Of a DNA stretch of 64,000 nt, positions 1 through 9,735 are shown one piece after another (position 1 is the first letter of the stretch; every line of letters starts with the position of its first letter). Below the pieces are notes generated by a model, which saw only the letters and a program-made list of their open reading frames with translations, was not told where the DNA came from and did no database searches. The stretch is taken from positions 1 through 64,000 of the forward strand of contig CAIOLW010000241.1 of NCBI GenBank assembly GCA_903859215.1. Direction: 5' to 3'. The DNA is from an uncultured bacterium (GTDB lineage Bacteria > Krumholzibacteriota > Krumholzibacteriia > LZORAL124-64-63). A program made the position numbers and the translations under genes.

Positions 1-2281
1 CCCCGCCGGCCGCGGCCGCCGCGGGCCCGGCCAGCAGCCAGGCGGCCCCGGCGCGCGCCGTGTCCCCCGAGTCGATGGCGGCGCCCACGCAGGCCGGGCA
101 GCCGCGCCCGCACGGGCAACCGGCCAGGTGGCGGCGTGCTGCATCGCAGATCTCGTCGAACTGCTCGTAGATCCTCCGCGCAAAGCCGACGCCGCCCGGG
201 ACGCTGTCGTACACGTAGAGCGTGGGCTTGTCGGTGAATGGCGACCGGATCATCGCCGTCGCGTGCAGGTCGGCGCTGTCGGCCATCACGAAGACAGGCG
301 CCACGCAGCCGAGCAAGTGCGCCAGTCCCTTCAGCGCGTCACCGAGGTCCAGCCCGGCCGCGGCCATCTCTCCCGCGGCGGATTCGGGGACCTCCCACCA
401 GAAGCTGGTCGTGTGCATCTCCATCTCCGGCAGGTGCACGCGCCCGGCGCCCACGTTCTCGTGCGTGCCCAGCTTGATCTTCTTGTAGACCGTCACCTTC
501 GACACGAGCCCGATCTCGCCCACCGCCAACTGGCCGGCCCCGTGCGGCTTCTGCTCGTCCTCGGTCAGCGTCTTCAGTTCGCTCTTGCGCTGCGCATCGG
601 TGTAGTAGTCCACCTGGACCGGCTGCACGTGCGCCTCGCGGCGGTCCCAGTCCAGCCGATCGACGTGGTACTGCTGCGCGCCGTGGATGTAGATCGCGTC
701 GTCGTGCAGCATTTCCTGCGCGCTGAACAGGTCCATCTCGCCGATGACCAGGCCGCCCGGCCGCGCGTCGTCGATGATGACGACGTTGTCGGGCGCCGCG
801 CTGCGCAGGCTGACGTCCTCGGCCGGGTAGGTGTCCGCCATCCAGTGGAAGCGGCCCTCGGCGCGGTGCAGGACGCGCATCGAGCACAGGTAGTCGAGGA
901 TCTCGGTCACCCGGTGGCCGCCGTACTCCTCGTCCTCGGCGAACGGCAGCTCGAACGCGGCGCACTTGAGGTGGCTCATCTGCACGACGAGGTTGTCCGG
1001 GTCGAGCGTGGCGTACTCGGGGCTGCGACCGAAGAAGAAGTCGGGATTGGTGACGATGTACTGGTCGGCCGGGCTGCTCGAGGCGACCAGCACCACCGCG
1101 CTCACGTTCTGCCGACGGCCGGCGCGCCCCGCCTGCTGCCACGTCGCCGCCACGGTGCCGGCGTAACCCGCCATGATGCAGACGTCGAGCCGGCCGATGT
1201 CGATGCCCAGTTCCAGCGCGTTGGTCGAGACCACGGCCTTGACGCTGCCGTCGCGCAGCCCCTGCTCGATGGCGCGGCGTTCGCCGGGCAGGTAGCCGCC
1301 GCGGTAGCCCCTGACCTCGCCCGAGCGGATGCCGACCTTGCGGCCGGCCTTCTCCAGGTAGGTCAGCAGCAGTTCGACCCGCATGCGACTGCGCGCGAAG
1401 ACGATCATCTGCGCGCCACTGCCCAGGAACCGTTCGGCTATCGCGCGCGTCGTCTTGATGGTCGAGGCGCGGATGCCGAGCTCGCGGTTGATGACCGGCG
1501 GGTTGTAGAAGATGAAGTGCTTGAGCCCGCGCGGCGCACCGTTCTCGCTGACCTCGGCCATCGGCAGGCCGGTCAGGCGCTCTGCCAACTCCAGCGGGTT
1601 GGCGATCGTCGCCGAGCAGCAGATGAACTGCGGGTTCGCGCCGTAGAACGCCGCCACGCGGCGCAGGCGACGCAGCACGTTCGCCACATGGCTGCCGAAG
1701 ACGCCCCGGTACTGGTGCACCTCGTCGACGACGACGTAGCGCAGGTTCTCGAACAGCTTCACCCACAGCGTGTGGTGCGGCAGGATCCCCTGGTGCAGCA
1801 TGTCCGGGTTCGTGACCACGATGTGGCCCGAACTGCGGATGGCCCGGCGCGCCGTCTCAGGCGTGTCGCCGTCGAACGTGAAGGTCTTGATGTCGACGCC
1901 CAGCTCGGTGACCAGGCCGTGCACCTCGTGCATCTGGTCCTGCGCCAGGGCCTTCGTCGGGAACAGGTAGAGCGCGCGGGCCTGCGGGTCGCGCAGGATG
2001 GCGTCCAGGACGGGCAGGTTGTAACACAGGGTCTTGCCCGACGCGGTCGGCGTCGGCACGACGAACGAGCGGCCGGCCAGGGCCAGTTCAACCGCCGCGG
2101 CCTGGTGGCTGTAGAGCTCGGCGACGCCGCGCCTGCCGAGGGCCTCGCGCAGACGCGGGTCGAGCGCGCCGGGAAAATCCGCCGTCCGGGCCGGCTGCGG
2201 CGGGAGCACCTCCCAGCGGGTCACGTGGCGCAGGAATTTCTCGTCGGCCTTCAGTTGTTCGAGCAGTTGCGCGAGGTTCAA
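1..2281 (-). CDS. DEAD/DEAH-box helicase with C-terminal DUF1998-type Cys region (MrfA/YprA-like), 3' end outside window
   Basis: Read from the reverse complement (absent from the ORF track because of a TTG start and the window edge): Walker A SFVVPTPTASGKT, YVVVDEVHQYRGVFGSHVA, FICCSATIANPLELA, QQAGRAGRRQN, C-terminal CPCGRGCPACVG. GGAGG upstream of TTG at 2281. Confidence 0.88.
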   Translation of the reverse strand, partial: MNLAQLLEQLKADEKFLRHVTRWEVLPPQPARTADFPGALDPRLREALGRRGVAELYSHQAAAVELALAGRSFVVPTPTASGKTLCYNLPVLDAILRDPQARALYLFPTKALAQDQMHEVHGLVTELGVDIKTFTFDGDTPETARRAIRSSGHIVVTNPDMLHQGILPHHTLWVKLFENLRYVVVDEVHQYRGVFGSHVANVLRRLRRVAAFYGANPQFICCSATIANPLELAERLTGLPMAEVSENGAPRGLKHFIFYNPPVINRELGIRASTIKTTRAIAERFLGSGAQMIVFARSRMRVELLLTYLEKAGRKVGIRSGEVRGYRGGYLPGERRAIEQGLRDGSVKAVVSTNALELGIDIGRLDVCIMAGYAGTVAATWQQAGRAGRRQNVSAVVLVASSSPADQYIVTNPDFFFGRSPEYATLDPDNLVVQMSHLKCAAFELPFAEDEEYGGHRVTEILDYLCSMRVLHRAEGRFHWMADTYPAEDVSLRSAAPDNVVIIDDARPGGLVIGEMDLFSAQEMLHDDAIYIHGAQQYHVDRLDWDRREAHVQPVQVDYYTDAQRKSELKTLTEDEQKPHGAGQLAVGEIGLVSKVTVYKKIKLGTHENVGAGRVHLPEMEMHTTSFWWEVPESAAGEMAAAGLDLGDALKGLAHLLGCVAPVFVMADSADLHATAMIRSPFTDKPTLYVYDSVPGGVGFARRIYEQFDEICDAARRHLAGCPCGRGCPACVGAAIDSGDTARAGAAWLLAGPAAAAAGG

Positions 2282-2297
2282 GCCGACCTCCGTGCCG

Positions 2298-2546
2298 TCA
2301 GGGCTGCGCCGGCCCCTGGGGCTTGGTGTTGTCCTTCTTCTCGTCCTGGCGCTTGATGTCCTCGACCTCGCGACGCACTTCGCGCCCGGCGTCGTTCGTC
2401 GCTTCCTTGAACCGGCGGATCGACTTGCCCAGCGCATCGGCGACTTCCGGCAGCCGTTTCGGCCCGAAGAAGAGCAGGACGATCGCGAGGATCATCAGCA
2501 TCTCGGGCCAGCCGATGTTAATGAAGGCAGGCACAGGAATCATCAC
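2298..2546 (-). CDS. tatA: Twin-arginine translocase TatA/TatE family subunit
   Basis: 82 aa; single TM plus FFGPKRLPEVADALGKSIRRFKEA. Confidence 0.92.
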   Translation of the reverse strand: MMIPVPAFINIGWPEMLMILAIVLLFFGPKRLPEVADALGKSIRRFKEATNDAGREVRREVEDIKRQDEKKDNTKPQGPAQP

Positions 2547-2559
2547 GGCCTCCCGCGGC

Positions 2560-2823
2560 TCAGCGGTACCACCTCAGGATCTGCGAGGCGACGAAGACGC
2601 CGATCACACTCATGAGGTTGAAATGGATCTGGAACCCGAAGGTCAGGTCGAGGATCACCAGGTTCCAGTGGTTGACTTCGGGACCGAAGGCGACATAGCG
2701 CACGAAAAGCTGCTCGGCGACGCTGCCCTTGCTCAGGAACAGGCCGAGGACCTCGCTGATGATCGACCCGATCAGCACGCCCAGCAAGAGGGTCAGGATG
2801 ACCGTTCCCAACGGTTTGCGCAT
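2560..2823 (-). CDS. DUF4321 domain-containing membrane protein
   Basis: MRKPLGTVILTLLLGVLIGSIISEVLGLFLSKG...FGFQIHFNLMSVIGVFVA; matches remembered DUF4321 pattern. Confidence 0.75.
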   Translation of the reverse strand: MRKPLGTVILTLLLGVLIGSIISEVLGLFLSKGSVAEQLFVRYVAFGPEVNHWNLVILDLTFGFQIHFNLMSVIGVFVASQILRWYR

Positions 2824-2949
2824 CGTCTTCCGTCTCTCCCTTCGCCCGGTGCCCCGATCGGCCCCGGACAGATAGCGCGCGCAAGATAGCACCCTGCGGC
2901 TGGGAACGGAACCCGCAGTTACAGGCAGGTCCGGCCGGCAGGTGCCGGA

Positions 2950-3453
2950 TCAGGCCCCTGGCCCCGCCGCGACCAGCCGGTCGACGACCGGTTTGAGGCG
3001 TTCCCAGACCTGGTCGAGCGTCTGCGGCATGACCCGCGTTTCCCCGACCGTGCTCATGAAGTTCGTGTCCCCGTTCCAGCGCGGCAGCATGTGGACATGC
3101 AGGTGCCCCGGGATGCCGGCGCCCGCGCTGGCGCCGCCATTGTATCCACAGTTGACGCCATCAGGCCGGAAGGCCTCCTCCAGCGCGTCTTCCATCACCT
3201 TCAGCAGGCGCGCCATGTCGGCCAGTTCGGCCGGCGTGCACTCGCACAGGCGCGCGGCGTGGCGGTTCAGCACCAGGAGCAGGTGGCCGCTGTTGTACGG
3301 GTACAGGTTCAGGATCAGGAACCAGGCCGCGTCGCGATGAAGCACGTAATGGGCGCGCTCGTCGCACACCAGGCGGTTGCAGAACACGCAGCCGTCCTCT
3401 TTGCGTTCGCCGCTCACGTAGTCGTACCTCCAGGGCGTGCACAGCCGGTCCAT
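2950..3453 (-). CDS. HIT family protein
   Basis: HLHVHMLPRW histidine triad, N-terminal CVFCNRL, LNLYPYNSGHLLLVLNRH. Confidence 0.92.
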   Translation of the reverse strand: MDRLCTPWRYDYVSGERKEDGCVFCNRLVCDERAHYVLHRDAAWFLILNLYPYNSGHLLLVLNRHAARLCECTPAELADMARLLKVMEDALEEAFRPDGVNCGYNGGASAGAGIPGHLHVHMLPRWNGDTNFMSTVGETRVMPQTLDQVWERLKPVVDRLVAAGPGA

Positions 3454-3454
3454 G

Positions 3455-4219
3455 TCAGCGTCCCCGCGCGGCCAGCAGGCGTTCGGCCGCGGCCAGTTCG
3501 TCGACCGTGTTGATCCCGATGACCTCGTCCGGGTCGTCCGTCTGGACCGCAGCGACCTGGCGGCCGGCGCCGACCAGGAAGGCCACGGTGTCGGTCAGGT
3601 AGTATTCGCCCTGGTCGTTGTCCGTCCGCAGGCTCGCCAGCGCCTCGACCAGGTCGTCCGTGCGAAAGCAGAACACGCCCGAATTGTACTCGCCGATCGC
3701 CTTCTCGGCGGGCGTGGCATCGCGCGCCTCGACGATCTTCAGCACCCGGCCCTGCGCATCCTTGACGATGCGGCCGTACGCGCCGGCGTCGTCGACCACG
3801 CAGGTCAGCACCGTCGCCGCGGCTCCCGACGCCAGCGTGCCGTCGATGAGGCGCTCGAGCGTGGACGCTCGCAAGAGCGGCACGTCGCCCGCCAGGACCA
3901 CGCACCAGCCGCCGGGCCGCACGTCCGGCATGCCCATCTGCACGGCGTGGCCGGTGCCCAACTGCGGCTGCTGGAGCGCGAAACTCAGGCCGGGCCGCGC
4001 GCACGTCGTGCGCACGAGTTCCGCCTCGTGCCCGACGACGACCACGGTGTGGTCGATGCCTGCCGCCTCGGCCGTGTCCAGCACATGGTCGAGCAGCGGA
4101 CGCCCGGCCAACCGGTGAAGCACCTTCGGCAGGTCGCTCTTCATCCGCGTGCCCTTGCCGGCGGCCAGCACCACCGCGTCGATCGGCCCCGGGCGTGCCC
4201 TGCCGCGTCCCTCTTCCAT
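3455..4219 (-). CDS. GlmU-type UDP-GlcNAc pyrophosphorylase domain protein (N-terminal domain only)
   Basis: VVLAAGKGTRMKSDLPKVLHRLAGRPLL, LGTGHAVQM, LAGDVPLLRASTLERL, NDQGEYYLTD; 254 aa, no left-handed beta-helix domain. Confidence 0.85.
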   Translation of the reverse strand: MEEGRGRARPGPIDAVVLAAGKGTRMKSDLPKVLHRLAGRPLLDHVLDTAEAAGIDHTVVVVGHEAELVRTTCARPGLSFALQQPQLGTGHAVQMGMPDVRPGGWCVVLAGDVPLLRASTLERLIDGTLASGAAATVLTCVVDDAGAYGRIVKDAQGRVLKIVEARDATPAEKAIGEYNSGVFCFRTDDLVEALASLRTDNDQGEYYLTDTVAFLVGAGRQVAAVQTDDPDEVIGINTVDELAAAERLLAARGR

Positions 4220-4231
4220 GTTTGCCCTCCG

Positions 4232-5122
4232 TCAACCCGCCGTGGCGGGCCACCCCGCCAGGAGGTGTGTCTCAGCCACGCCCTGTGCGTCCACGCGCAG
4301 GGCCACGTTGTCGATCAGCCGTGCCGGGCCCACGCGGGCGGCGACGGCAAGCAGGATCCCCCCGCCAAGCGGGGTTGCACAGGGAGACATTTCCGGCAGC
4401 GCCCGCGCCACCGCATAGTCGATCACATCCGCGCCGGACAGCGCCTCGCGCATCAAGCGCTCGACGCTGGCTGCATCGCGCTCGCCGTGCTCGAGAGCCG
4501 CGCGACCCGCGGCCAGGGCGCCGCTCAGGCACAGCGCCCGCGCGCGATCCGCCGGGCCCAGATAGCGGTTGCGGGAGGACATCGCCAGGCCGTCCGCCTC
4601 GCGCACCGTGACCGCATCCACCAGCGTCACCGCCAGGCGCAGGTCCCGGACCATCTGGTCGATGACCAGGCACTGCTGCGCGTCCTTACGGCCGAAGACC
4701 GCGATGTCAGGCCGGACCATGCCGAACAGCTTGGCGACGACCGTCAGCACGCCATCGAAATGGCCGGGCCTGATGGCGCCGCACAGGCCTTCCGCGCGTC
4801 GACCCGCGCGGACGCTGACCTCGCCCGGTGCCCCGTACATGTCGGCCACGGTCGGCGCGAACACGGCCGCCACGGGCTCGCCGGCCAGCAGCGCGAGGTC
4901 CGACTCCAGGTCGCGCGGGTAGGCCTCGAAATCCTCGCCGGGACCGAACTGGGTCGGGTTCACGAAGATCGACACCACGACCGGCCCGTGCGCAGCGCCC
5001 TGCCGCACAAGGTTGAGGTGGCCTTCGTGCAGGGCTCCCATCGTGGGCACCAGGACCAGGGGCCCGGGGCGCCGCAGCCCTTCGAGCCCTCCCAGTTCCG
5101 CAGAACCCCTGACGACGATCAC
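4232..5122 (-). CDS. panC: Pantoate--beta-alanine ligase
   Basis: LVPTMGALHEGHLNLVRQ, SIFVNPTQFGPGEDFEAYPR, FGRKDAQQ, MSSRNRYL. Confidence 0.96.
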   Translation of the reverse strand: MIVVRGSAELGGLEGLRRPGPLVLVPTMGALHEGHLNLVRQGAAHGPVVVSIFVNPTQFGPGEDFEAYPRDLESDLALLAGEPVAAVFAPTVADMYGAPGEVSVRAGRRAEGLCGAIRPGHFDGVLTVVAKLFGMVRPDIAVFGRKDAQQCLVIDQMVRDLRLAVTLVDAVTVREADGLAMSSRNRYLGPADRARALCLSGALAAGRAALEHGERDAASVERLMREALSGADVIDYAVARALPEMSPCATPLGGGILLAVAARVGPARLIDNVALRVDAQGVAETHLLAGWPATAG

Positions 5123-6027
5123 GCCGAAGGCTCCCCGCCCGCGGCCGCGCCGCCGGGATCAGCGGGCCCCGCGGCCCCGCCCTGGGTTTCCTCGCCGGGG
5201 CCCGCGGTGGCACCGCCGCCATAGCTGTACTCGGCCGTCGGGAAGCGACGCTCGCGCACGTCGGCCGCAAACGAGGCGACGGCCTCGATCCCCTGCCGGC
5301 CCAGTTCCGCATAGCGCTTCACGAAGCGCGGCGGCTGCCCGGGCAGCAGGCCCAGCAGGTCATGGAACACCAGCACCTGGCCGTCACAGCCGGCGCCGGC
5401 GCCGATGCCGATCGTGGGGATCGCGACGGACGCGGTCACGCGGGCGGCCACGGCCGCAGGGACGCACTCCAGGACGAAACCGAAACAGCCCGCCTGCGCC
5501 AGGAACGCCGCATCCTCGAGGAGCACGGCTTCGGCCTCGGCGCCGCGCCCCTGCACACGGTAGCCGCCGAACCGGTTGACCGACTGCGGTGTCAACCCCA
5601 GGTGGCCCATCACGGGAATCTCGGCGTCCAGCAGCGCCGCGATGACGTCGGCGCGCCGCCGCCCACCCTCCAGTTTCACCGCGTGCACGCCGGCCTCCTG
5701 GACCAGGCGCAGGCCCGCGCGCACCGTTTCGGCGGGCGAGACGTGGAACGAACCGTACGGCAGGTCGGCGATGACCGGCACGCCGGGCCGCGCGCGCTGC
5801 ACGGCGCGGCAGTGGTGCACCATGTCGTCGAGCGTCACCGGGAGCGTCGTCTCATGACCCAGCATCACCATGCCGAGCGAGTCGCCCACCAGCAGGGCGT
5901 CCGCGCCGCCGGCCGACGCGATCAGCGCGCTCGACAGGTCGTAGGCGGTGACGACCACCAAAGGCCTGCCTTCGCGCTTGCACCGCGCGAACACATCCAG
6001 GCTCGGGGCCGGTCGCGGATCCTGCAT
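5119..6027 (-). CDS. panB: 3-methyl-2-oxobutanoate hydroxymethyltransferase
   Basis: VVTAYDLSSALIASAGGADALLVGDSLGMVMLGHETTLPVTLDDM, KLEGG, PVMGHLGLTPQSV; 4-nt overlap with panC. Confidence 0.96.
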   Translation of the reverse strand: MQDPRPAPSLDVFARCKREGRPLVVVTAYDLSSALIASAGGADALLVGDSLGMVMLGHETTLPVTLDDMVHHCRAVQRARPGVPVIADLPYGSFHVSPAETVRAGLRLVQEAGVHAVKLEGGRRRADVIAALLDAEIPVMGHLGLTPQSVNRFGGYRVQGRGAEAEAVLLEDAAFLAQAGCFGFVLECVPAAVAARVTASVAIPTIGIGAGAGCDGQVLVFHDLLGLLPGQPPRFVKRYAELGRQGIEAVASFAADVRERRFPTAEYSYGGGATAGPGEETQGGAAGPADPGGAAAGGEPSA

Positions 6028-6061
6028 CGGACCTCACCCTTCCGTCGGCGCGCTCCCGGGC

Positions 6062-6775
6062 TCAGGCCGGGCGCGAGTCGGGCGCGTAGTAGCGCGTGCC
6101 GGAGAACCGTTCGGTCAGTTGCTCGAAGAGCATCTCGAAATCGCCCGGCACGTTGACGAAATCGAGGTTGTCGGTGTTGACGACCAGCAGCGGCGCGTCC
6201 TTGTAGTGATGGAAAAAATAGCTGTAAGCGCCGTTGAGCGCCTCCAGATAGTCGGGATCCATGTCCTGCTCGAAGGCACGGCCCCGCCAGCGGATGCGCT
6301 GCTGCAGGACCTCGGTCCGAGCCTGCAGGTAGATGACCAGGTCGGGCTTCAGGACCCGCTGTTCCAGGATCGTCGCCAACTGGCTGTACAGGGTCAGCTC
6401 GTCGTCGGCCAGGTTCAGGTTGGCGAAGATGCGGTCCTTCGCGAACAGGTAGTCCGAGACCACCGACGCGTGGAACATGTCCTGCTGGCCCAGCCCCTGC
6501 TGCTGCCGGTAGCGGCTCAGCAGGAAGAAGATCTGCGTCTGGAAGGCATAGGCCTCGCGGTCCCGGTAGAACTTCGCCAGGAACGGGTTCTCCTCCACCA
6601 CTTCGAGGTTCAACCGTCCGCCCAGCCGCGTCGCCAGGAGCTTGGTCAGGCTCGTCTTGCCGACCCCGATCACGCCTTCGACGACGATATAGCGCCAGGG
6701 AAGCACCCCTGCCCTCCTTGTTCGCGCCCCGGATCCTGCCCCTGCAGGTCCCCTCCGTCGTACAGCCGCACCCAC
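6062..6775 (-). CDS. Deoxynucleoside kinase family protein
   Basis: YIVVEGVIGVGKTSLTKLLATRL, FQTQIFFLLSRYRQQQ, VVSDYLFAKDRIFA; true start probably within folK. Confidence 0.9.
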   Translation of the reverse strand: MGAAVRRRGPAGAGSGARTRRAGVLPWRYIVVEGVIGVGKTSLTKLLATRLGGRLNLEVVEENPFLAKFYRDREAYAFQTQIFFLLSRYRQQQGLGQQDMFHASVVSDYLFAKDRIFANLNLADDELTLYSQLATILEQRVLKPDLVIYLQARTEVLQQRIRWRGRAFEQDMDPDYLEALNGAYSYFFHHYKDAPLLVVNTDNLDFVNVPGDFEMLFEQLTERFSGTRYYAPDSRPA

Positions 6776-7266
6776 GGCCCTTCTTTACGCCTTATTTTCG
6801 CACAGACGTCGGCGATTGTCTCCCCCGAATCGGGGCAGGTTCGCCCGCCCGCGATCTCGGCCAGAGGCGCGAGCACGAACGCCCGCTCCCGCCACTCGGG
6901 ATGGGGCACCACCAGTCGATCCTCGCGGATGACCTGGTCCCCGTACAGGAGGATGTCCAGGTCGATCGGCCGCGGCCGCCGGTGGCCGCCCGGCAGCCTG
7001 CCCGCCGCGGATTCCATCGCCTTGAGCGCGTCCAGCAGGTCCAGAGGCGCCAGGTCCGTGGCCACGGCCACGCACGCGTTCAGGAACGGGTCCTGCTCGT
7101 CAGGGCCGACATGCTCGGTCTCCCAGATACGGCTGCAGGCCGTCACGGACAGGCGCGGGTGCTTCGCCAGCACGGCCACCGCCGCACGCAGGTGCGCCAG
7201 CCGATCGCCCTGGTTGCTGCCCAGGCCGAGGAATACCTCCAGGGCGCCCGTCTCTTGCCCGTTCAT
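6670..7266 (-). CDS. folK: 2-amino-4-hydroxy-6-hydroxymethyldihydropteridine diphosphokinase
   Basis: VFLGLGSNQGDR, RPIDLDILLYGD, VVPHPEWRERAFVLAPLAEIA. Confidence 0.95.
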   Translation of the reverse strand: MNGQETGALEVFLGLGSNQGDRLAHLRAAVAVLAKHPRLSVTACSRIWETEHVGPDEQDPFLNACVAVATDLAPLDLLDALKAMESAAGRLPGGHRRPRPIDLDILLYGDQVIREDRLVVPHPEWRERAFVLAPLAEIAGGRTCPDSGETIADVCAKIRRKEGPWVRLYDGGDLQGQDPGREQGGQGCFPGAISSSKA

Positions 7267-7664
7267 GCCTGCGGTCCCCTCGCCGCATCCTGCCCGGCCA
7301 GCCAGGCGCGGTCGCGTTCAAGGGTGACCGACGCCTCGCCGTAGAACCCGCTGATGGGCGGCTGCGTCTTGTGCACCGTCACGCACACACGCTCTGCCGC
7401 GAAAGACGCCAGCACGACGCGGCAGAGCCGGCCCGCCAGCGCCTCGATCAGGTGGCACGGGGCGTCGGTCGCCGCCGCCACGACCGCGCGATGCACCGCG
7501 GCGTAGTCGATGGCCAGCGCAAGGTCGTCCGTGCGCGCTGCCGGCTCGAGATCCGCCCACAGCTCGACGTCGACGACAAAGCGCTGCCCGAGCTCGCGCT
7601 CGGCCGCGTGCGCGCCGTGGTGCGCGTAGACGTCGATCCCGCCCAGTCGCAGGTGGTCGCTCAT
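7263..7664 (-). CDS. folB: Dihydroneopterin aldolase
   Basis: MSDHLRLGGIDVYAHHGAHAAERELGQRFVVDVELWADL...DYAAVHRAV...VTVHKTQPPISG. Confidence 0.93.
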   Translation of the reverse strand: MSDHLRLGGIDVYAHHGAHAAERELGQRFVVDVELWADLEPAARTDDLALAIDYAAVHRAVVAAATDAPCHLIEALAGRLCRVVLASFAAERVCVTVHKTQPPISGFYGEASVTLERDRAWLAGQDAARGPQA

Positions 7665-8815
7665 CGCCAGCCCGCCAGGCGCCGCGCGCCTTCCGCGAGA
7701 TCCGCCTCCGAAGCCGTCAGGCTGATGCGGAACCAGCCCTCGCCCCCGGTGCCGAACCCGGTACCGGGCGTCACGACGACGCCGATCTCCGCCAGCGCGC
7801 GCTGGCAATAGGCAGCCGACTCCTCGCCGCCCCGCACGCGGCACCAGACGTAGAACGTGGCCTTGGCGGGGAAAATCTCGTAGCCGGCCTGCTCGAGCAC
7901 GCCGACGAGCTTCTCGCGACGGGCGCGGTAGGGTTCGGCCACGCCGGCCAGAAGCCGCTCGAAGTCCGGGCCCAGCGCGTACTGCGCCGTCCTCTGGATC
8001 GCCGTGAACACGCCGCTGTCCATCGTGTCCTTGACGCGGCCGAGCGCCCCGATCAGGTCGGGATGCCCAACGGCGAACGCCACGCGCCAGCCGGTCATGT
8101 TGAACATCTTCGAGAGGCTGTGCAATTCGATGACGCGCTCTTTCGTCGCGTCCGCGGTCGCCAGCAGGCAGGGCTGCGCGCCGCCGTCGAGCGACATCTC
8201 GAGGTACGCCGCGTCGTTCACCAGCGTCACGCCGCGTCGCGCGCAGAGGTCGGCGACCTGGCGCCAGAACACCGGGTCGGCCGTGGCCCCCGTCGGGTTG
8301 TTCGGGTAGTTCAGGAACAGCAGGCGCGTGCGGTCGTCGATCAGCGCGTCGACCTCCGCGAGGTCGGGACGGAAGCCGTTGGCCGCCGTCAGGTGGAACG
8401 CGCGCGGCTCGCCGCCGGCCAGGATCGTGGCCTGCCCGTAGACCGGGTAGCCGATGTCCGGCACGAGCGTGTTGTCGCCCTCCTGAACGCAGGTGACAGG
8501 CAGGTGGCCGAGGCCTTCCTTGCTGCCGAGCAGCACCAGCACCTGCGTCGCCGGGTCGACAGTGACGCCGTGGCGGCGCTGCAGCCAGGCGGCGATCGCC
8601 GTGCGCAGGCCCATGTCGCCGCGCTGCGCCGGGTAGCGGTGGCAGGCCGGGTCGGCGATGGCGCGCGCCATCACCTCGATCAGTTCGGGCGGCGTCGGGC
8701 GATCGGGATCGCCGATGCCCAGGTCGACCACAGCCACACCCGCCTCGCGCGCCTGCCGCTTGGCGGCGTCGAGCGCCGCGAACAGGTACGGCGGCAGCTT
8801 CTGCAAACGTCCCAC
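7661..8815 (-). CDS. dapL: LL-diaminopimelate aminotransferase-like (class I/II PLP aminotransferase)
   Basis: LFAALDAAKRQAREAGVAVVDLGIGDPDRPTP, FLNYPNNPTGA, HSLSKMFNMTGWRVAFAVGH; GTG start with GGAGG. Confidence 0.82.
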   Translation of the reverse strand: MGRLQKLPPYLFAALDAAKRQAREAGVAVVDLGIGDPDRPTPPELIEVMARAIADPACHRYPAQRGDMGLRTAIAAWLQRRHGVTVDPATQVLVLLGSKEGLGHLPVTCVQEGDNTLVPDIGYPVYGQATILAGGEPRAFHLTAANGFRPDLAEVDALIDDRTRLLFLNYPNNPTGATADPVFWRQVADLCARRGVTLVNDAAYLEMSLDGGAQPCLLATADATKERVIELHSLSKMFNMTGWRVAFAVGHPDLIGALGRVKDTMDSGVFTAIQRTAQYALGPDFERLLAGVAEPYRARREKLVGVLEQAGYEIFPAKATFYVWCRVRGGEESAAYCQRALAEIGVVVTPGTGFGTGGEGWFRISLTASEADLAEGARRLAGWR

Positions 8816-8931
8816 GCGTATCCTCCCCCGCCCGCAGGCGGCAAAACCCCCCCGGCCGCGAAGGCGGCGCGAGGGGGCAATATCGCACACGACTGGCGGT
8901 TCATCCACCCCGGTCACGGGACCGCGGCGGG

Positions 8932-9735
8932 CTATCCGCCCGGGCAGCCCAACACGCCAAGTTCCCTCAGGGCGCACACGACGCCCTGGCCGATCGCCAG
9001 CCCCTTGTCGGTCACGTCCCGCGGGTCGACGGCCGCTCCGCGCGGGTCGATGTCCCCCACCTTGTCGCCGGTCGCCAGCGCCGCCGCCGGGTGGACGAGC
9101 CCCCGGACAAGGCCCGCCAGGATGGCCGCGACCGGCTGGCCGGCCACGAAGCCCACGACCTGGCCCGCCTCGACGAGGTCGCCGATCGCGCACCGCGGCT
9201 CCAGGTGGCCGGCGGCCGGAGCGCGCAACACCCGGTCCGCGGTCGCGCCCCCCACCTCACCGGGAATGCCGGTGTTCGGCGCGGCGCAACCCACCGCGAC
9301 GACGCGCCCCGGACCTGCGTCGCGGTGCGTTTCCACGATGCGGTCCGCGTCGACGCCGCAGGTGAACCCGGGCCCGAGCCCGACCAGCGGCGCGCGGCCG
9401 CGCGGCAGCGGTGCCGGCGGCATTTTCGTCATGCGCGCATCGACAATCGCCTGCGGGCACAGCCGCGACATCTGTCCCGCGACAGGGTCCACCAGTACGG
9501 TCACGAGCCCGTCGCGGAACGCGGCCTCTTCGGGCGTCGCCAACGCTCCCGGCACGCCGGCAACGAGGGCGCTCCCCTCGAACACGGCCTCCGAGAAGCA
9601 CGCCAGCCGCCGCACCGCCAGAGGCGCCGCGATCTCCGCCATCACCACGCGGCAACCGGCGCGCACCAGGCACACAGCCACGGCCGAGGCCATCTCGCCG
9701 GCGCCCTGCACCCAGATGCGCGGCGAACCGCTCAC
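8932..9735 (-). CDS. yqeB: EF2563/YqeB family selenium-dependent molybdenum hydroxylase system protein
   Basis: WVQGAGEMASAVAVCLVRAGCRVVMAEIAAPLAVRRLACFSEAVFEGSALVAGV; lies beside xdhC/mocA/yqeC. Confidence 0.85.
   Translation of the reverse strand: MSGSPRIWVQGAGEMASAVAVCLVRAGCRVVMAEIAAPLAVRRLACFSEAVFEGSALVAGVPGALATPEEAAFRDGLVTVLVDPVAGQMSRLCPQAIVDARMTKMPPAPLPRGRAPLVGLGPGFTCGVDADRIVETHRDAGPGRVVAVGCAAPNTGIPGEVGGATADRVLRAPAAGHLEPRCAIGDLVEAGQVVGFVAGQPVAAILAGLVRGLVHPAAALATGDKVGDIDPRGAAVDPRDVTDKGLAIGQGVVCALRELGVLGCPGG

Noticed and set aside
128-2356. 742-aa plus ORF and the 475-aa minus ORF (339..1766)
   Set aside because: Wrong strand or frame; the helicase motifs read in a different minus frame (1..2281) missing from the ORF track.
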